From Acidobacteriota bacterium (GTDB lineage Bacteria > Acidobacteriota > Vicinamibacteria > Marinacidobacterales > Marinacidobacteraceae), in contig JAJDVI010000041.1 of assembly GCA_022826195.1 (NCBI GenBank), positions 1 to 64,000 of the forward strand: a DNA stretch of 64,000 nucleotides, read 5' to 3'. Every line of letters begins with the position of its first letter. The first letter of the stretch is position 1. The position numbers and the translations under genes were made by a program. Of the stretch, positions 17,188 to 26,154 are shown in pieces. The notes beneath the pieces are model-generated. The model ran no database searches and was not told the DNA's origin. It saw nothing but the letters and a program-made list of their open reading frames with translations.

Positions 17188-18336
17188 TCACGGCCAGAGT
17201 GAATCCTCGGCGAGTTCCCGGCTGAACCGCAGGGCCGGCCAGATCTCGATCCCGTCTTCCGTGCGGAAGGAGTTGCGACCGCCGTAAACCAGCACCCGGC
17301 GGGCGAGGCCGGGCAGCTCCCCGACGGCCCGGAGGCCCCGGAGCATTCCGGCGTGATAGCGCGAGCCGGCCTTGGCCTCGATGGCAAGGAATTCCCGATT
17401 GCGGCGGAGGAGGAAGTCCGCTTCCACATTCGACTCGGCCGGCGCCCAGTAGCGGACCTCGTCGAAGAGTTCCCTTTCCTGGGCGTACGCGTTGAGCAGC
17501 CCGAGGACCCAACCTTCGAAGAGCGCGCCGCGCTCTTCCGGAGCGAGTGGCCCGCGGATGCCCTTCGCCGCCCGAACGAGCCCGGGATCGTTCCAGTACA
17601 GCTTCGGGCGACGCCGCTCGCGGACGCGCAGCTTCGCCTCGAACGCCGGCAGCCGCGAAGCGAGGAGCGTGTCCTCGAGGACTTCGAGGTAACCGGCGAC
17701 GGTGTTCCGGGCCACGCCGGCGTCGCGGGCGATTCCGGACACGCTCAACGTCTGCCCGTGGAGGAGGGCGGCGACGGGCAGGAAACGGACGAACCCGCCC
17801 AGGTTGCGAACCGCTGCTTCAGCGCGGATCTCTTCTCGCAGATACAGCGTCACGTAGTCGCCCAGGGTCTGTCCGGGATCCTCCGAGGCGAGCACCAGCG
17901 GCAGGGATCCGATGCGCAGGGTCCGTTCCAGCTCGAAATCGGCCCCCATTTCTTCGGGCACCAGCGGGAACATCTGCTTTCGGGTGGCCCGTCCGGCCAG
18001 CAGGTTGGTGCCCGCCGCCCGTAGCTTGCGGGCGCTGGACCCCAGCAGGGCGAACCGGCGCCCGCGCTCCTCGATCAGACGGTGCACCTCGTTGAGCAGG
18101 GCGGGAGCCCGCTGGACTTCGTCCACCACGATCCACCGCCCCTCCGGAACGCCCGCGACCATCTCGGCAAAGCGCCCCGGCCGTCCGATCAGGTCGTGGA
18201 ACAGGGCCTCGTCGAGCAGATCGAAGCGCGTCGCCTCGGGAATCGCGGAACGCGCCCAGGTGCTCTTGCCGACTCCGCGCACGCCGAACAGGAAGAAGCT
18301 GCGGCGAGGCCGGGTGGTCAGGCGCTTGTATAGCAT
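17188..18336 (-). CDS. AAA-family ATPase with DUF4143 domain
   Basis: About 382 residues, the usual length. Walker A GVRGVGKST at residues ~18-26, Walker B WIVVDEVQ at ~68-75, sensor-like FALLGSSARKLR, then the DUF4143 region with a winged-helix segment (LSVSGIARDAGVARNTVAGY) and a restriction-endonuclease-like fold near the C-terminus (EADFLLRRNREFLAIEAK). The family is widespread and poorly characterised, often in accessory DNA. Start is ATG at 18336. It lies as single antisense cargo between the two DUF5916 paralogues. Confidence 0.88.
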   Translation of the reverse strand: MLYKRLTTRPRRSFFLFGVRGVGKSTWARSAIPEATRFDLLDEALFHDLIGRPGRFAEMVAGVPEGRWIVVDEVQRAPALLNEVHRLIEERGRRFALLGSSARKLRAAGTNLLAGRATRKQMFPLVPEEMGADFELERTLRIGSLPLVLASEDPGQTLGDYVTLYLREEIRAEAAVRNLGGFVRFLPVAALLHGQTLSVSGIARDAGVARNTVAGYLEVLEDTLLASRLPAFEAKLRVRERRRPKLYWNDPGLVRAAKGIRGPLAPEERGALFEGWVLGLLNAYAQERELFDEVRYWAPAESNVEADFLLRRNREFLAIEAKAGSRYHAGMLRGLRAVGELPGLARRVLVYGGRNSFRTEDGIEIWPALRFSRELAEDSLWP

Positions 18337-18432
18337 GACAGCAGTTTGCGGCGTATTTTGCCATAGTCATGTCCGTTCGGTGTCGCCAGGCGCCGGGGGG
18401 AGCTGCCTTTTCCGGGCGGGGTTGCGACGTGC

Positions 18433-18500
18433 GCGGTGCGGAGCACCGCGGTGCCGGTCTGGAGGGCCCCACCGGGAGAACTGCCCGGCGTTCCAAGCCG
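18433..18500. repeat. Composite intergenic palindrome
   Basis: GCGGTGC-GGA-GCACCGC at 18433-18449 is followed by a decayed GCCGGTCTGGA arm and by CACCGGGAGAACTG, the reverse complement of CAGTTCTCCCGGTG found in the repeats near 60111 and 61241, and then GGCGTTCCAAGCCG. It fills most of the 270-bp gap between the divergent ATPase and YCII genes. Confidence 0.6.
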
Positions 18501-18606
18501 TTTCGCCATCATGACCGGCGGGGAACGCCGCCCGTTGACGCGCACGCCGCCCCCGCCTATCGTCGCGTCGCTCCCGCCGACCCCGGAGCGAATCGAGGAA
18601 CCCGAC

Positions 18607-18942
18607 GTGAAGAAATACCTGGTGCTCTACCACATGCCCATGTCGTTCATGGAGATGGCGAAAAACGCCGATCCGGCGGAGATGCGGGCCGGGATGGAGG
18701 CGTGGATGGCCTGGTTCGGCCGCTGCGGCGACCAGCTCGTGGACATGGGGACGCCACTCGCGGGCGGGCGCCGGCTGACCGCGGCGGGGAACTCCCCGAG
18801 CACCCGGAACGTCGTGTGTTATTCGATCGTGCAGGCGGAGAACATGGAAGCGGCCGAGGCGCTGCTGGCCGACCACCCGCACCTCGCCTGGTCCCCGGAC
18901 TGCGAGATCGAGGTGCACGAGATGACCGGGGGGTCCGGCTGA
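18607..18942 (+). CDS. YCII-related domain protein
   Basis: About 111 residues, starting at GTG 18607 with AGGAA upstream at suitable spacing. The sequence KKYLVLYHMPMSFMEM, LVDMGTPLAGGRRL and ADHPHLAWSPDCEIEVHEM follows the YCII/DGPF fold of ~100-residue proteins, some of which act as small dehydrohalogenase-like or sigma-factor-associated enzymes. No catalytic role can be assigned here. Its stop overlaps the proposed start of the DUF5916 gene downstream, so the two are probably co-translated. Confidence 0.85.
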   Translation: MKKYLVLYHMPMSFMEMAKNADPAEMRAGMEAWMAWFGRCGDQLVDMGTPLAGGRRLTAAGNSPSTRNVVCYSIVQAENMEAAEALLADHPHLAWSPDCEIEVHEMTGGSG

Positions 18943-21104
18943 TCCAGCGGTCCGTCATCCGGAGCGTCGCGGCAGCCCTGCTGCTCGGCGGCTTCGTGAT
19001 CGGAACGCCCGCGCCAGCCCAGGACCGCACCGCGCGGGCGATCCGCATCGATACCCCGCCACGCATCGACGGGGTGCTCGACGAACCCTTCTGGCCGGAC
19101 ATCCCGCCGGTGACGGGATTCAAGCAGCGCGATCCGGTGGACGGCGCGCCCGCCAGCGAACGGACCGAGGTGCGGATCGCCTACGACGAGGACGCCCTCT
19201 ATTTCGGCTTCATGTTCTTCGATTCGGAACCCGACCGGATCCGCCGCGACATCCTGCACCGGGGCGGCCGGATCGACAAGGACGACCGGGTCATCATCGG
19301 GCTCGACACCTACTTCGACCGCCGGAACGGGTACATCTTCGAGGTCGGCGCACCCGGCACGCAGGACGACGCCCTCTTCGCCGACGAGAGCCTCGACCGC
19401 CCGGACTGGAACTGGGACGGCGTCTTCACCACCGAGACCACCGTGAACGAGGACGGCTGGGTGCTGGAGATGGAGATCCCGTTCACCACCATCCGCTTCG
19501 CCGACGTGGAGGAGCCGCTCATGGGGATCGCGTTCCAGCGCTCCATCCGGCGGAAGAACGAGACTGTCATCTGGCCGCACATCGGCCAGGAGTACCGGGG
19601 CAACATCGCGCAGTCTTCGCAGTACGCGACCCTGACCGGGCTGAAGGACGTGCGCCGGGGCCACCGCCTCGAGGTGAAGCCGTACGCCAACCTCGGCGCC
19701 CAGCAGTTGAACGGGCAGGACGGGTTCGAACGGGAGTCCAAGGCCGGCCTCGACCTGAAGTACGGCCTCACCTCGAACCTGACCCTCGACCTCACCTGGA
19801 ACACCGACTTCGCGCAGGTGGAGACCGACAACGTCCAGATCAATCTCACCCGGTTCGACCTGTTCTTCCCGGAAAAGCGCGAGTTCTTCCTCGAGCGGGC
19901 GGGGCTCTTCGAGTTCGGAACCACCCAGGAGACGGAAGTCTTCTTCAGCCGCCGGATCGGACTCGAGGACGACATTCTCGGCGGGGGCCGCTTGACGGGG
20001 CAGGCCGGACCCATCTCGGTCGGCGCCTTGGCGCTCCGCACCGAGAGCCGCGTTCCCGAAGTGGACGCCGGCGCCTGGAACTCCGTGGTGCGGCTCCAGG
20101 CGAACCTCCACGAACGAACCAGCGTGGGGGTGATCGGCACCAGCCTCGACGCCGGGGGATCGAGCGACCGCACCGCCGGGGCGGACTTCGTCACCCGGTT
20201 CTGGAGCAGCTCCCAGTTCCGGATGTGGGGCGCGCGGGTCTGGGACTCGGAGGAGGGCGCGAACGAGGAGGGGACGGGCGCCGCCCGCGCCGAGCTGGAG
20301 CTGCAGAACGACCGCTACGGAGTGCGGGTCCAGCGCACCCACGTCGGCAAGGCGTTCGACCCCGCGCTCGGCTTCGTCCGCCGGCGCGACCAGGACCAGT
20401 GGAACGTCCGGACCGCCCTCACGCCGCGCTTCGAGGCGAGCGACTGGGCGCGAAGCTCCTGGATCCAGCTCAACGGGGCGCGCATTCTGGGCACGGACGG
20501 CGAACTGCAGTCCCGCCGGGCGGGGTCCAGCCTGGGATTCGTGTTCGAGTCGGGAGAGACCGTCGCGTTCGACTGGACCAGCCGGTTCGAACGGCTGCAC
20601 GACCCGGCCTCGATCAGCGGACGGGTGCTGGGCGCGGGGGACTACCGGTTCACCTCCTTCGCACTGGGCGGCCGGACCAACGACAGCCGGGCGTTCTCCG
20701 GCACCGCCTTCGCGTCCACCGGGAGCTTCTGGGGCGGGGACCGGAGCGAGGTCCGGGGCGGGGTCAGCCTCAAGACCGGTCCGCACCTCACCATCGGCGC
20801 GGAGGTCTCGCGAAACGAGATTTCCCTGCCGGTGCCGGACGGGGACTTCGCCACCACCCTGGTCGCGGTGAACGTCGAGGGCGCCGTCAGCCGCAAGCTG
20901 TTCGCGGGCGCCTTCATCCAGTGGGACAACCTCTCGAAGGAACTCCAGGCGAACATCCGGGTGGACTGGATCCACACCCCGGGAAGCGACCTCTTCCTGG
21001 TCCTCGATACCGGCTACATCACCGACGACACGCTCGACCCCCGGCTCGACCCCTGGACCCGCCGGACCGCAGTGGCGAAGCTGACCTGGCTCAAGGCGTT
21101 CTGA
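18939..21104 (+). CDS. DUF5916/CBM9-like outer-membrane protein (paralogue 2), probable CTG start
   Basis: About 721 residues with the same layout as 14959-17139: signal peptide (SVIRSVAAALLLGGFVIGTP to APAQ), CBM9-like domain, then the strand-rich DUF5916 part; many stretches are identical (QVETDNVQINLTRFDLFFPE). No ATG, GTG or TTG exists in frame ahead of the signal peptide. The best start is CTG at 18939, whose last two bases are the first two of the TGA stop of the YCII gene (CTGA overlap), which suggests translational coupling. A true non-canonical start or a sequencing slip are both possible. It is probably anchored in the outer membrane. Confidence 0.85.
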   Translation: MIQRSVIRSVAAALLLGGFVIGTPAPAQDRTARAIRIDTPPRIDGVLDEPFWPDIPPVTGFKQRDPVDGAPASERTEVRIAYDEDALYFGFMFFDSEPDRIRRDILHRGGRIDKDDRVIIGLDTYFDRRNGYIFEVGAPGTQDDALFADESLDRPDWNWDGVFTTETTVNEDGWVLEMEIPFTTIRFADVEEPLMGIAFQRSIRRKNETVIWPHIGQEYRGNIAQSSQYATLTGLKDVRRGHRLEVKPYANLGAQQLNGQDGFERESKAGLDLKYGLTSNLTLDLTWNTDFAQVETDNVQINLTRFDLFFPEKREFFLERAGLFEFGTTQETEVFFSRRIGLEDDILGGGRLTGQAGPISVGALALRTESRVPEVDAGAWNSVVRLQANLHERTSVGVIGTSLDAGGSSDRTAGADFVTRFWSSSQFRMWGARVWDSEEGANEEGTGAARAELELQNDRYGVRVQRTHVGKAFDPALGFVRRRDQDQWNVRTALTPRFEASDWARSSWIQLNGARILGTDGELQSRRAGSSLGFVFESGETVAFDWTSRFERLHDPASISGRVLGAGDYRFTSFALGGRTNDSRAFSGTAFASTGSFWGGDRSEVRGGVSLKTGPHLTIGAEVSRNEISLPVPDGDFATTLVAVNVEGAVSRKLFAGAFIQWDNLSKELQANIRVDWIHTPGSDLFLVLDTGYITDDTLDPRLDPWTRRTAVAKLTWLKAF

Positions 21105-21124
21105 GCCAGGGCGCGGCCCGACGA

Positions 21125-21559
21125 TCAGTGGGGGTGCAGCGGGTGGCGCCAGCGGAGCCCGGAAAACCTGGCGAAATCGCGGTCGGTCGTGATCCACTCG
21201 CATCCGCGCTCGATGGCCAGGGCCGCCAAGTAGGCGTCCGGCACGAGGTTCCCTTTTGCGCCGGCCTGGTCGCACAAGCGGCGGAAGATCCGCCAGTGGT
21301 CGGAACCCGGGCTCACCGCCACGCGATTGGGACAACCGCGAAGCGCCTCGGCGAACTCCATGGCGTCCGCCAGAGGGCTCGGCGGATCGAAGATGCGCGG
21401 ATGAGTGACGACGCGCAGAAAACCGCTGACCACGAGGTCACTCAGCCCGAAGGCGGACTCTCCGTTGATCGTCGCCTCAAGCCACTCCCGATACGAACCG
21501 TGGCCGGGCGCATCCTCTCGGTAGGCGTAGACGAGGACGTTGACGTCAGGAAGGATCAC
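21125..21559 (-). CDS. vapC: VapC-type PIN-domain ribonuclease toxin
   Basis: About 144 residues. PIN-domain acidic residues are visible in ILPDVNVLVYAYRED near the start, in the middle around LVVSGFLRVV, and in NLVPDAYLAALAIE and WITTDRDFARF near the C-terminus; this set coordinates the magnesium used for RNA cleavage. Start GTG at 21559 overlaps the antitoxin stop by four bases (GTGA), so the antitoxin is made first. Free toxin would cleave RNA and stop growth; bound toxin is silent. Confidence 0.9.
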   Translation of the reverse strand: MILPDVNVLVYAYREDAPGHGSYREWLEATINGESAFGLSDLVVSGFLRVVTHPRIFDPPSPLADAMEFAEALRGCPNRVAVSPGSDHWRIFRRLCDQAGAKGNLVPDAYLAALAIERGCEWITTDRDFARFSGLRWRHPLHPH

Positions 21560-21807
21560 GGTGTCTCGTTCATCAGGTCGAGCAGCGCCGCGGAGTCGTC
21601 CAGGTCCACTCCGGCGCAAAGACCCCGGCCCTGGAATGTCTTCAGCCGGACTCGCGGTCGCGGTTCGGCGAGGCTCGCGGTTCGCGCCAGGCGCTCGCGT
21701 AGCGCCTCTTCGATCATCGCGGTCAGCGTCATGCCGGAGCGAGAGGCTTCGCGCTTTGCCTCCCGAAGCAACGGATCATCGAGCCGGATCGTGGTTCGCA
21801 TGGACAT
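21556..21807 (-). CDS. vapB: VapB-type antitoxin
   Basis: About 83 residues. The N-terminal ribbon-helix-helix (RTTIRLDDPLLREAKREA, MTLTAMIEEALRERL) should bind operator DNA as a dimer. The C-terminal ~35 residues, ending in SAALLDLMNE, would wrap the PIN toxin. ATG at 21807 or 21801 is the start; both lie within or next to the direct repeats that probably form its operator. It is co-transcribed with the toxin gene. Confidence 0.88.
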   Translation of the reverse strand: MSMRTTIRLDDPLLREAKREASRSGMTLTAMIEEALRERLARTASLAEPRPRVRLKTFQGRGLCAGVDLDDSAALLDLMNETP

Positions 21808-21828
21808 CAAGGCATATTATCAAGGCAT
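21806..21828. promoter_or_regulatory. Two direct repeats at the vapBC start: probable operator
   Basis: ATCAAGGCAT occurs at 21806-21815 and again at 21819-21828, a period of 13 bases, in an AT-rich patch immediately upstream of and overlapping the vapB start. Ribbon-helix-helix antitoxins commonly bind paired short repeats of this kind to repress their own operon. Confidence 0.6.
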
Positions 21829-21910
21829 CAATATGTCAACAACTCCCGCCACTCTTGAACCGACCTGCCGGCCCGTTGAAATATCCTTCGCCGCCGAGGA
21901 ACGACCCGCC

Positions 21911-22426
21911 ATGACGAACTCTCTCCGCCTTGCGCTTTCGCTTCTGGGCCTCGCCCTGGTTGCCGCCCCCGCCGCGGCCGCCGCCGAGAGCGACGTCGCC
22001 GACGTCGCCTCGCTGCAGGCCACCTTCGAGACCGCGGTGGCGGCGCTCAACGGCGGGAACCTCGACGGCTTCCTGGACACCGTCCACGAGGAGGCGCTCT
22101 CGTTCTACGCCTGCGGCCCGACCTCGGGCAAGCAGGGACGCGAGGCCTGCGCGATCGACTGGAACCTGTTCTTCAACAACACCACCGGCGCCGAGTTCCA
22201 GACCAGCAGGGAGCAGTACCGGGTCATCGGCGGCACCGGGATCGCCTACGGCGCGTACGCGCTCTCCGTGCTCTACGACGGGAAGGAGCGGATGACCGTC
22301 CACGAAGGCCGCTACACGATGACCTACATCCACACGGACGGCCGCTGGCAGATCATCATGCAGCACAACACGCCGGCCGGCGACGACCCGCAGCCGGTGC
22401 GAAGCATGCGCCAGCCGGGCCGCTAA
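21911..22426 (+). CDS. Secreted SnoaL/NTF2-like protein (DUF4440 type)
   Basis: About 171 residues. Signal peptide MTNSLRLALSLLGLALVAAP to AAAAA, then an NTF2-like cone fold: SLQATFETAVAALNGGNLDG, the strand FYACGP, TSREQYRVIGGTGIAYGAYA, and GRYTMTYIHTDGRWQIIMQH at the end. The family includes small isomerases and ligand-binding proteins; the function here is open. GAGGAA lies nine bases before the ATG. The stop overlaps the convergent 22423-22770 gene by four bases. Confidence 0.8.
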   Translation: MTNSLRLALSLLGLALVAAPAAAAAESDVADVASLQATFETAVAALNGGNLDGFLDTVHEEALSFYACGPTSGKQGREACAIDWNLFFNNTTGAEFQTSREQYRVIGGTGIAYGAYALSVLYDGKERMTVHEGRYTMTYIHTDGRWQIIMQHNTPAGDDPQPVRSMRQPGR

Positions 22427-22770
22427 GCGTCGATCGCCGCCGCCAGTTCCGTCAGGAAATCGGCGGCGCGCGCCGGGCCGAGCCCCTCGAGGTAGGCGTC
22501 GAGTTGCTCCCGGCTCCACCCGGAGTCCGGGGCGTGGTCCGCGATCATCTCCGCGGCCAGCCCGATGAGCGGCGTTCCCCCGGCGTGGGCGCCGTCGGCA
22601 ACGCGGTAGGCGCGCTCGAAGCCCTCCACGAAGGGCTGCGAGGGCGAGAGCGCCTGGATCTCGTCGCTGAGCCGGCGAAGTTCCGGGGCCAGCTCGCGGG
22701 CCTCCGGGTTCGCGCGCAGGCTCCGGACGACCGCGTCGAAGACGTCGCCGAACCGGGCGCGGGGCTTCAT
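22423..22770 (-). CDS. Small hypothetical helical protein
   Basis: 115 residues, not recognised. It is acidic and helical with no signal or membrane segment: MKPRARFGDVFDAVVRSLRA, FVEGFERAYRVAD, GWSREQLDAYLEGLGPARAA. The repeated amphipathic helices suggest a compact all-helical fold. It is divergent from the ABC operon, whose first start lies ~95 bp away, so both promoters share that gap. It is considered real because frame, length and composition fit its neighbours. Confidence 0.65.
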   Translation of the reverse strand: MKPRARFGDVFDAVVRSLRANPEARELAPELRRLSDEIQALSPSQPFVEGFERAYRVADGAHAGGTPLIGLAAEMIADHAPDSGWSREQLDAYLEGLGPARAADFLTELAAAIDA

Positions 22771-22865
22771 GGCCCTATTGTCGCCTGAGCGAAGGGGTGA
22801 AGCACGCTGTCACACCCGTGCGCTATCGTCGCCGCCGTCAGCGCGGGGCGGCCAAGGAGGTGGTG

Positions 22866-23972
22866 GTGCCGGACGACGCAACCTACGTCGAGTTCGAGGG
22901 GGTCTCGAAGACCTACGACGGGGTGACCCCCGTGGTGGACGGGCTCGATCTCCAGGTCCGGAAGGGCGAGTTCCTGACCCTGCTCGGCCCCTCGGGGTCC
23001 GGGAAGACCACCTGCCTGATGATGCTGGCGGGATTCGAGGCGCCGACCGCCGGCTCGATCCGGGTCCGCGGCCGCCCCATCGGGGACCTGCCGCCGCGGA
23101 AACGGGGCATCGGGATGGTGTTCCAGAACTACGCGCTCTTCCCGCACCTGACGGTGGGGCAGAACCTCGCGTTCCCCCTCGAGGTGCGCGGCGTGGACCC
23201 GGAAGACATCCGCAAGCGGGTGGCGCGCGCCCTCGGCCTGGTCCGTCTCGAGGGATACGAGGACCGCAAGACCACGCAGCTCTCCGGCGGCCAGCAGCAG
23301 CGCGTCGCGATCGCCCGCGCACTGGTCTTCGAGCCCGACCTCGTGCTGATGGACGAGCCGCTGGGCGCGCTCGACCGCCGCCTCCGCGAGGAGATGCAGT
23401 ACGAGATCCGGCGCATCCAGCGCACCCTGGGGATCACCTGCATCTACGTCACCCACGACCAGCAGGAGGCGATGGTGCTCTCCGACCGGGTCGCCGTGTT
23501 CCACGACGGCCGGCTGCAGCAGATCGCCACCCCGGAGGGTCTCTACGAAGAACCGATGCGGAACTTCGTGGCCCGCTTCATCGGTGAGAACAACCGCCTC
23601 TCCGGACGGATCGAGAACATCGACGGCGCCGTCTGCGACGTGCGGGTCGGGGACACCGTGATCCGGGCCCTGCGGGTGGTGCCGGGGGAGGTCGGGGACC
23701 TGACGACGCTTTCCATCCGGCCGGAGCGGGTCGGGCTGGCGCCCGAACCGGGCCTCTTCGCCAACGAGTTCGAGGCCCGCGTCGAGGACCTGACCTTCCT
23801 CGGCGACCACCTGCGGGTGGTCGTGAGCGTGCTCGGGGCGGACGACTTCATCGTGAAGATCCCGAACGTCGTGGGCCACGGCGCCGTGATCCCCGGAGAC
23901 CGGGTCCGCATCGGCTGGACCCCCACCGACTGCCGGGCGCTCGACCACGAGCCCGAGTCCACCGAACCGTGA
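22866..23972 (+). CDS. potA: Polyamine-type ABC transporter, ATP-binding protein (PotA-like)
   Basis: About 368 residues. Walker A GPSGSGKTT, Q-loop FQNYALFPH, signature LSGGQQQR, Walker B LVLMDEP and H-loop YVTHDQ are all intact; a C-terminal TOBE-like regulatory domain follows (LTTLSIRPERVGLAPEPG). The protein powers import through the two permeases of the operon. Three GTG codons follow each other; the third, at 22866, has AAGGAGG ending five bases upstream and is chosen, while GTG at 22797 would add 23 residues. Its stop overlaps the next start (GTGA). Confidence 0.93.
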   Translation: MPDDATYVEFEGVSKTYDGVTPVVDGLDLQVRKGEFLTLLGPSGSGKTTCLMMLAGFEAPTAGSIRVRGRPIGDLPPRKRGIGMVFQNYALFPHLTVGQNLAFPLEVRGVDPEDIRKRVARALGLVRLEGYEDRKTTQLSGGQQQRVAIARALVFEPDLVLMDEPLGALDRRLREEMQYEIRRIQRTLGITCIYVTHDQQEAMVLSDRVAVFHDGRLQQIATPEGLYEEPMRNFVARFIGENNRLSGRIENIDGAVCDVRVGDTVIRALRVVPGEVGDLTTLSIRPERVGLAPEPGLFANEFEARVEDLTFLGDHLRVVVSVLGADDFIVKIPNVVGHGAVIPGDRVRIGWTPTDCRALDHEPESTEP

Positions 23973-25078
23973 GAGAGCCGGGCCGCACCCGGCGCGCGCC
24001 GAGAGCACTCGCCGCGCTGGGCCTCGCGGCGGGAATCACCTGCGCCGGCGATCCCCCGGACGGCTCGCTGACCGCCGTCTCCTGGGGCGGCTCCTTCGCC
24101 CGGGCGGTGAACAAGGCCTTCTACGAACCCTTCGAGGCGGCGACCGGGGTGGTGATCGGGCGGGAGGACTACAACGGCGGACTCGCCCAGATCCGGACCC
24201 AGGTGGACATCGGGAACGTCCACTGGGACGTCCTCTCGCTCGAGATCTTCGACACGATCCGGGGCTGCGACGAGGGACTTCTCGAACGGATCCCCAAGGA
24301 CATCCTCGCGCCCAGCCTGGACGGCGCCCCGCCGGAGGACGACTTCTCGCCCGGAACCCTGACCGAATGCGGAGTGGGCCACACCTTCTACTCCACGATC
24401 TACGCCTATCACCCCGATCGCTTTCCCGGGGAGAAGCCGGCCACGATTGCCGATTTCTTCGATCTCGAACGCTTTCCCGGCCGCCGGGGCATGCGTCGCA
24501 GCCCGCTCGTGAACCTCGAGTTCGCGCTCCTCGCGGACGGGGTCCCGCCCGGGGAGGTGTACGGGGTCCTGGATACCCCGGAGGGCCTGCGCCGCGCTTT
24601 CCGCAAGCTGGACACCATCCGGGACCAGGTCGTCTGGTGGGAAGCCGGCGCCCAGCCGCCGCAGATGCTCGCCGACGCCGAGGTCGTGATGTCCACCGCC
24701 TACAACGGCCGCATCTTCAACGCCCAGGCCCTCGAGAACCAGCCCTTCGTCATCGTCTGGGACGGACAGGTGCTGGACTGGGGCCAGATGGCGATCGTCG
24801 CCGGCTCCCCGAACCTCGATACGGCGCTCGAGTACATCCGGTTCATGACCTCGCCGGAGTCACTGGCCCGGCTCACCGGCTACATCGCCTACGCGCCGGT
24901 GCGCCGGTCGGCGCTGCCGCTCGTCTCCACCCACGTCGAGACCGGCGCCGACATGCGGCCGCATCTGCCCACGAGTCCCGAGAATCTCCGGAACACGCTG
25001 CGCAGCAACGGCGCGTGGTGGACCGAACACCTCGACGAGATGAACGAGCGGTTCAGCGCCTGGCTGGCGAGGTCATGA
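23969..25078 (+). CDS. potD: PotD-like substrate-binding protein 1
   Basis: About 369 residues. An Arg-rich N-terminus, then a hydrophobic stretch (LAALGLAAGITCAGD) that fits a lipoprotein signal. The mature part starts LTAVSWGGSFARAVNKAFYE and contains FYSTIYAYHPDRFPGEKPAT and VVWWEAGAQPPQMLADAEVV, as in periplasmic spermidine/putrescine-type binding proteins. Start GTG overlaps the potA stop. It is closely similar to the next gene, so the system has two receptors of one family, perhaps with different ligand preference. Confidence 0.88.
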   Translation: MREPGRTRRAPRALAALGLAAGITCAGDPPDGSLTAVSWGGSFARAVNKAFYEPFEAATGVVIGREDYNGGLAQIRTQVDIGNVHWDVLSLEIFDTIRGCDEGLLERIPKDILAPSLDGAPPEDDFSPGTLTECGVGHTFYSTIYAYHPDRFPGEKPATIADFFDLERFPGRRGMRRSPLVNLEFALLADGVPPGEVYGVLDTPEGLRRAFRKLDTIRDQVVWWEAGAQPPQMLADAEVVMSTAYNGRIFNAQALENQPFVIVWDGQVLDWGQMAIVAGSPNLDTALEYIRFMTSPESLARLTGYIAYAPVRRSALPLVSTHVETGADMRPHLPTSPENLRNTLRSNGAWWTEHLDEMNERFSAWLARS

Positions 25079-26154
25079 AGCGCGCCGTCTCCTTCGCCGC
25101 GCTCGCGTTGGCCGCGGCCTGCGGACCGGGAGACGGACCCGGCTCACTGACCGTGGTCTCCTGGGGCGGGGCCTACGCGCGGGCGGTCACCAAGGCTCAC
25201 TACGAACCCTTCGAGGCCGAGACCGGGCTGACCCTGGCCCGGGAGGACTACAACGGCGGCCTCGCCGAGATCCGCACCCAGGTGGACACCGGGAACGTGC
25301 ACTGGGACGTCGTGGATCTCGAGAGGTTCGATGCGACGCGGGGGTGCGACGAGGGACTCCTGGAGCTGATTCCGGACGACCTGCTCGGGCCCGGCGCCGA
25401 CGGTTCCCCGGCCGCGGAGGACTTCTGGCCGGAAGCGAACGGCGACTGCGGGGTGGGGAACGTCTTCTATTCCACGGTGGTCGCCTACCACCCCGCCCGC
25501 TTCCCCGGTGAGAAGCCGGCGGTGCTCGGCGACTTCTTCGATCTGGAGCGCTTTCCCGGCCGGCGCGGGATGCGCCGCAGCCCGCTCGTCAATCTGGAGT
25601 TCGCCCTCATGGCCGACGGGGTGGCGACGGACGAGGTGTACGCCGTCCTCGACACCGAAGCGGGGATGGAACGGGCCTTCGGGAAGCTGGAGACGATCCG
25701 GGAGCAGGTCGTCTGGTGGGAAGCCGGCGCGCAGCCGCCGCAGATGCTCGCCGACGCCGAGGTGGCGATGTCCACCGCCTACAACGGACGGATCTTCAAC
25801 GCCCAGGTCCTCGAGGACCAGCCGTTCGTCATCGTCTGGGACGGGCAGGTGCTCGACATCGGGCAGACCGGCATCGTGGCCGGGACGCCGCACCTGAAGG
25901 AAGCCCTCGAGTTCCTCAGCTTCTCGTCCTCGCCGGAAGCCATGGCGCGGCTCAGCGGGGAAATCGCGTACAGCCCCACCCGGCGCTCGGCGCTGCCCCT
26001 GGTCGCGAACCACCGTGAGACCGGCGTTCCCATGCTCCCGCACCTGCCCACCAGCCCGCAGAACCTCGGAAGGGTGCTGACAAGCAACACGCTCTGGTGG
26101 AGCGACCACCTCGACGAAGTGAACGAGCGCTTCAGCGCCTGGCTCGCCCGATGA
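25075..26154 (+). CDS. potD: PotD-like substrate-binding protein 2
   Basis: About 359 residues. Lipoprotein signal MKRAVSFAALALAAACGPGD, then LTVVSWGGAYARAVTKAHYE and the same blocks as protein 1 (VNLEFALMADGV, STAYNGRIFNAQ, FVIVWDGQVLD). Start ATG overlaps the previous stop (ATGA) and the stop overlaps the permease start the same way. It is a tandem duplicate diverged mainly in the first lobe and around the likely ligand pocket, e.g. DVVDLERFDATRGCDEG versus DVLSLEIFDTIRGCDEG. Confidence 0.88.
   Translation: MKRAVSFAALALAAACGPGDGPGSLTVVSWGGAYARAVTKAHYEPFEAETGLTLAREDYNGGLAEIRTQVDTGNVHWDVVDLERFDATRGCDEGLLELIPDDLLGPGADGSPAAEDFWPEANGDCGVGNVFYSTVVAYHPARFPGEKPAVLGDFFDLERFPGRRGMRRSPLVNLEFALMADGVATDEVYAVLDTEAGMERAFGKLETIREQVVWWEAGAQPPQMLADAEVAMSTAYNGRIFNAQVLEDQPFVIVWDGQVLDIGQTGIVAGTPHLKEALEFLSFSSSPEAMARLSGEIAYSPTRRSALPLVANHRETGVPMLPHLPTSPQNLGRVLTSNTLWWSDHLDEVNERFSAWLAR

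Noticed and set aside
18819-21335. Long minus-strand frame opposite the second DUF5916 gene
   Set aside because: Same composition artefact; it also crosses the YCII gene and part of vapC, which have clear motifs.
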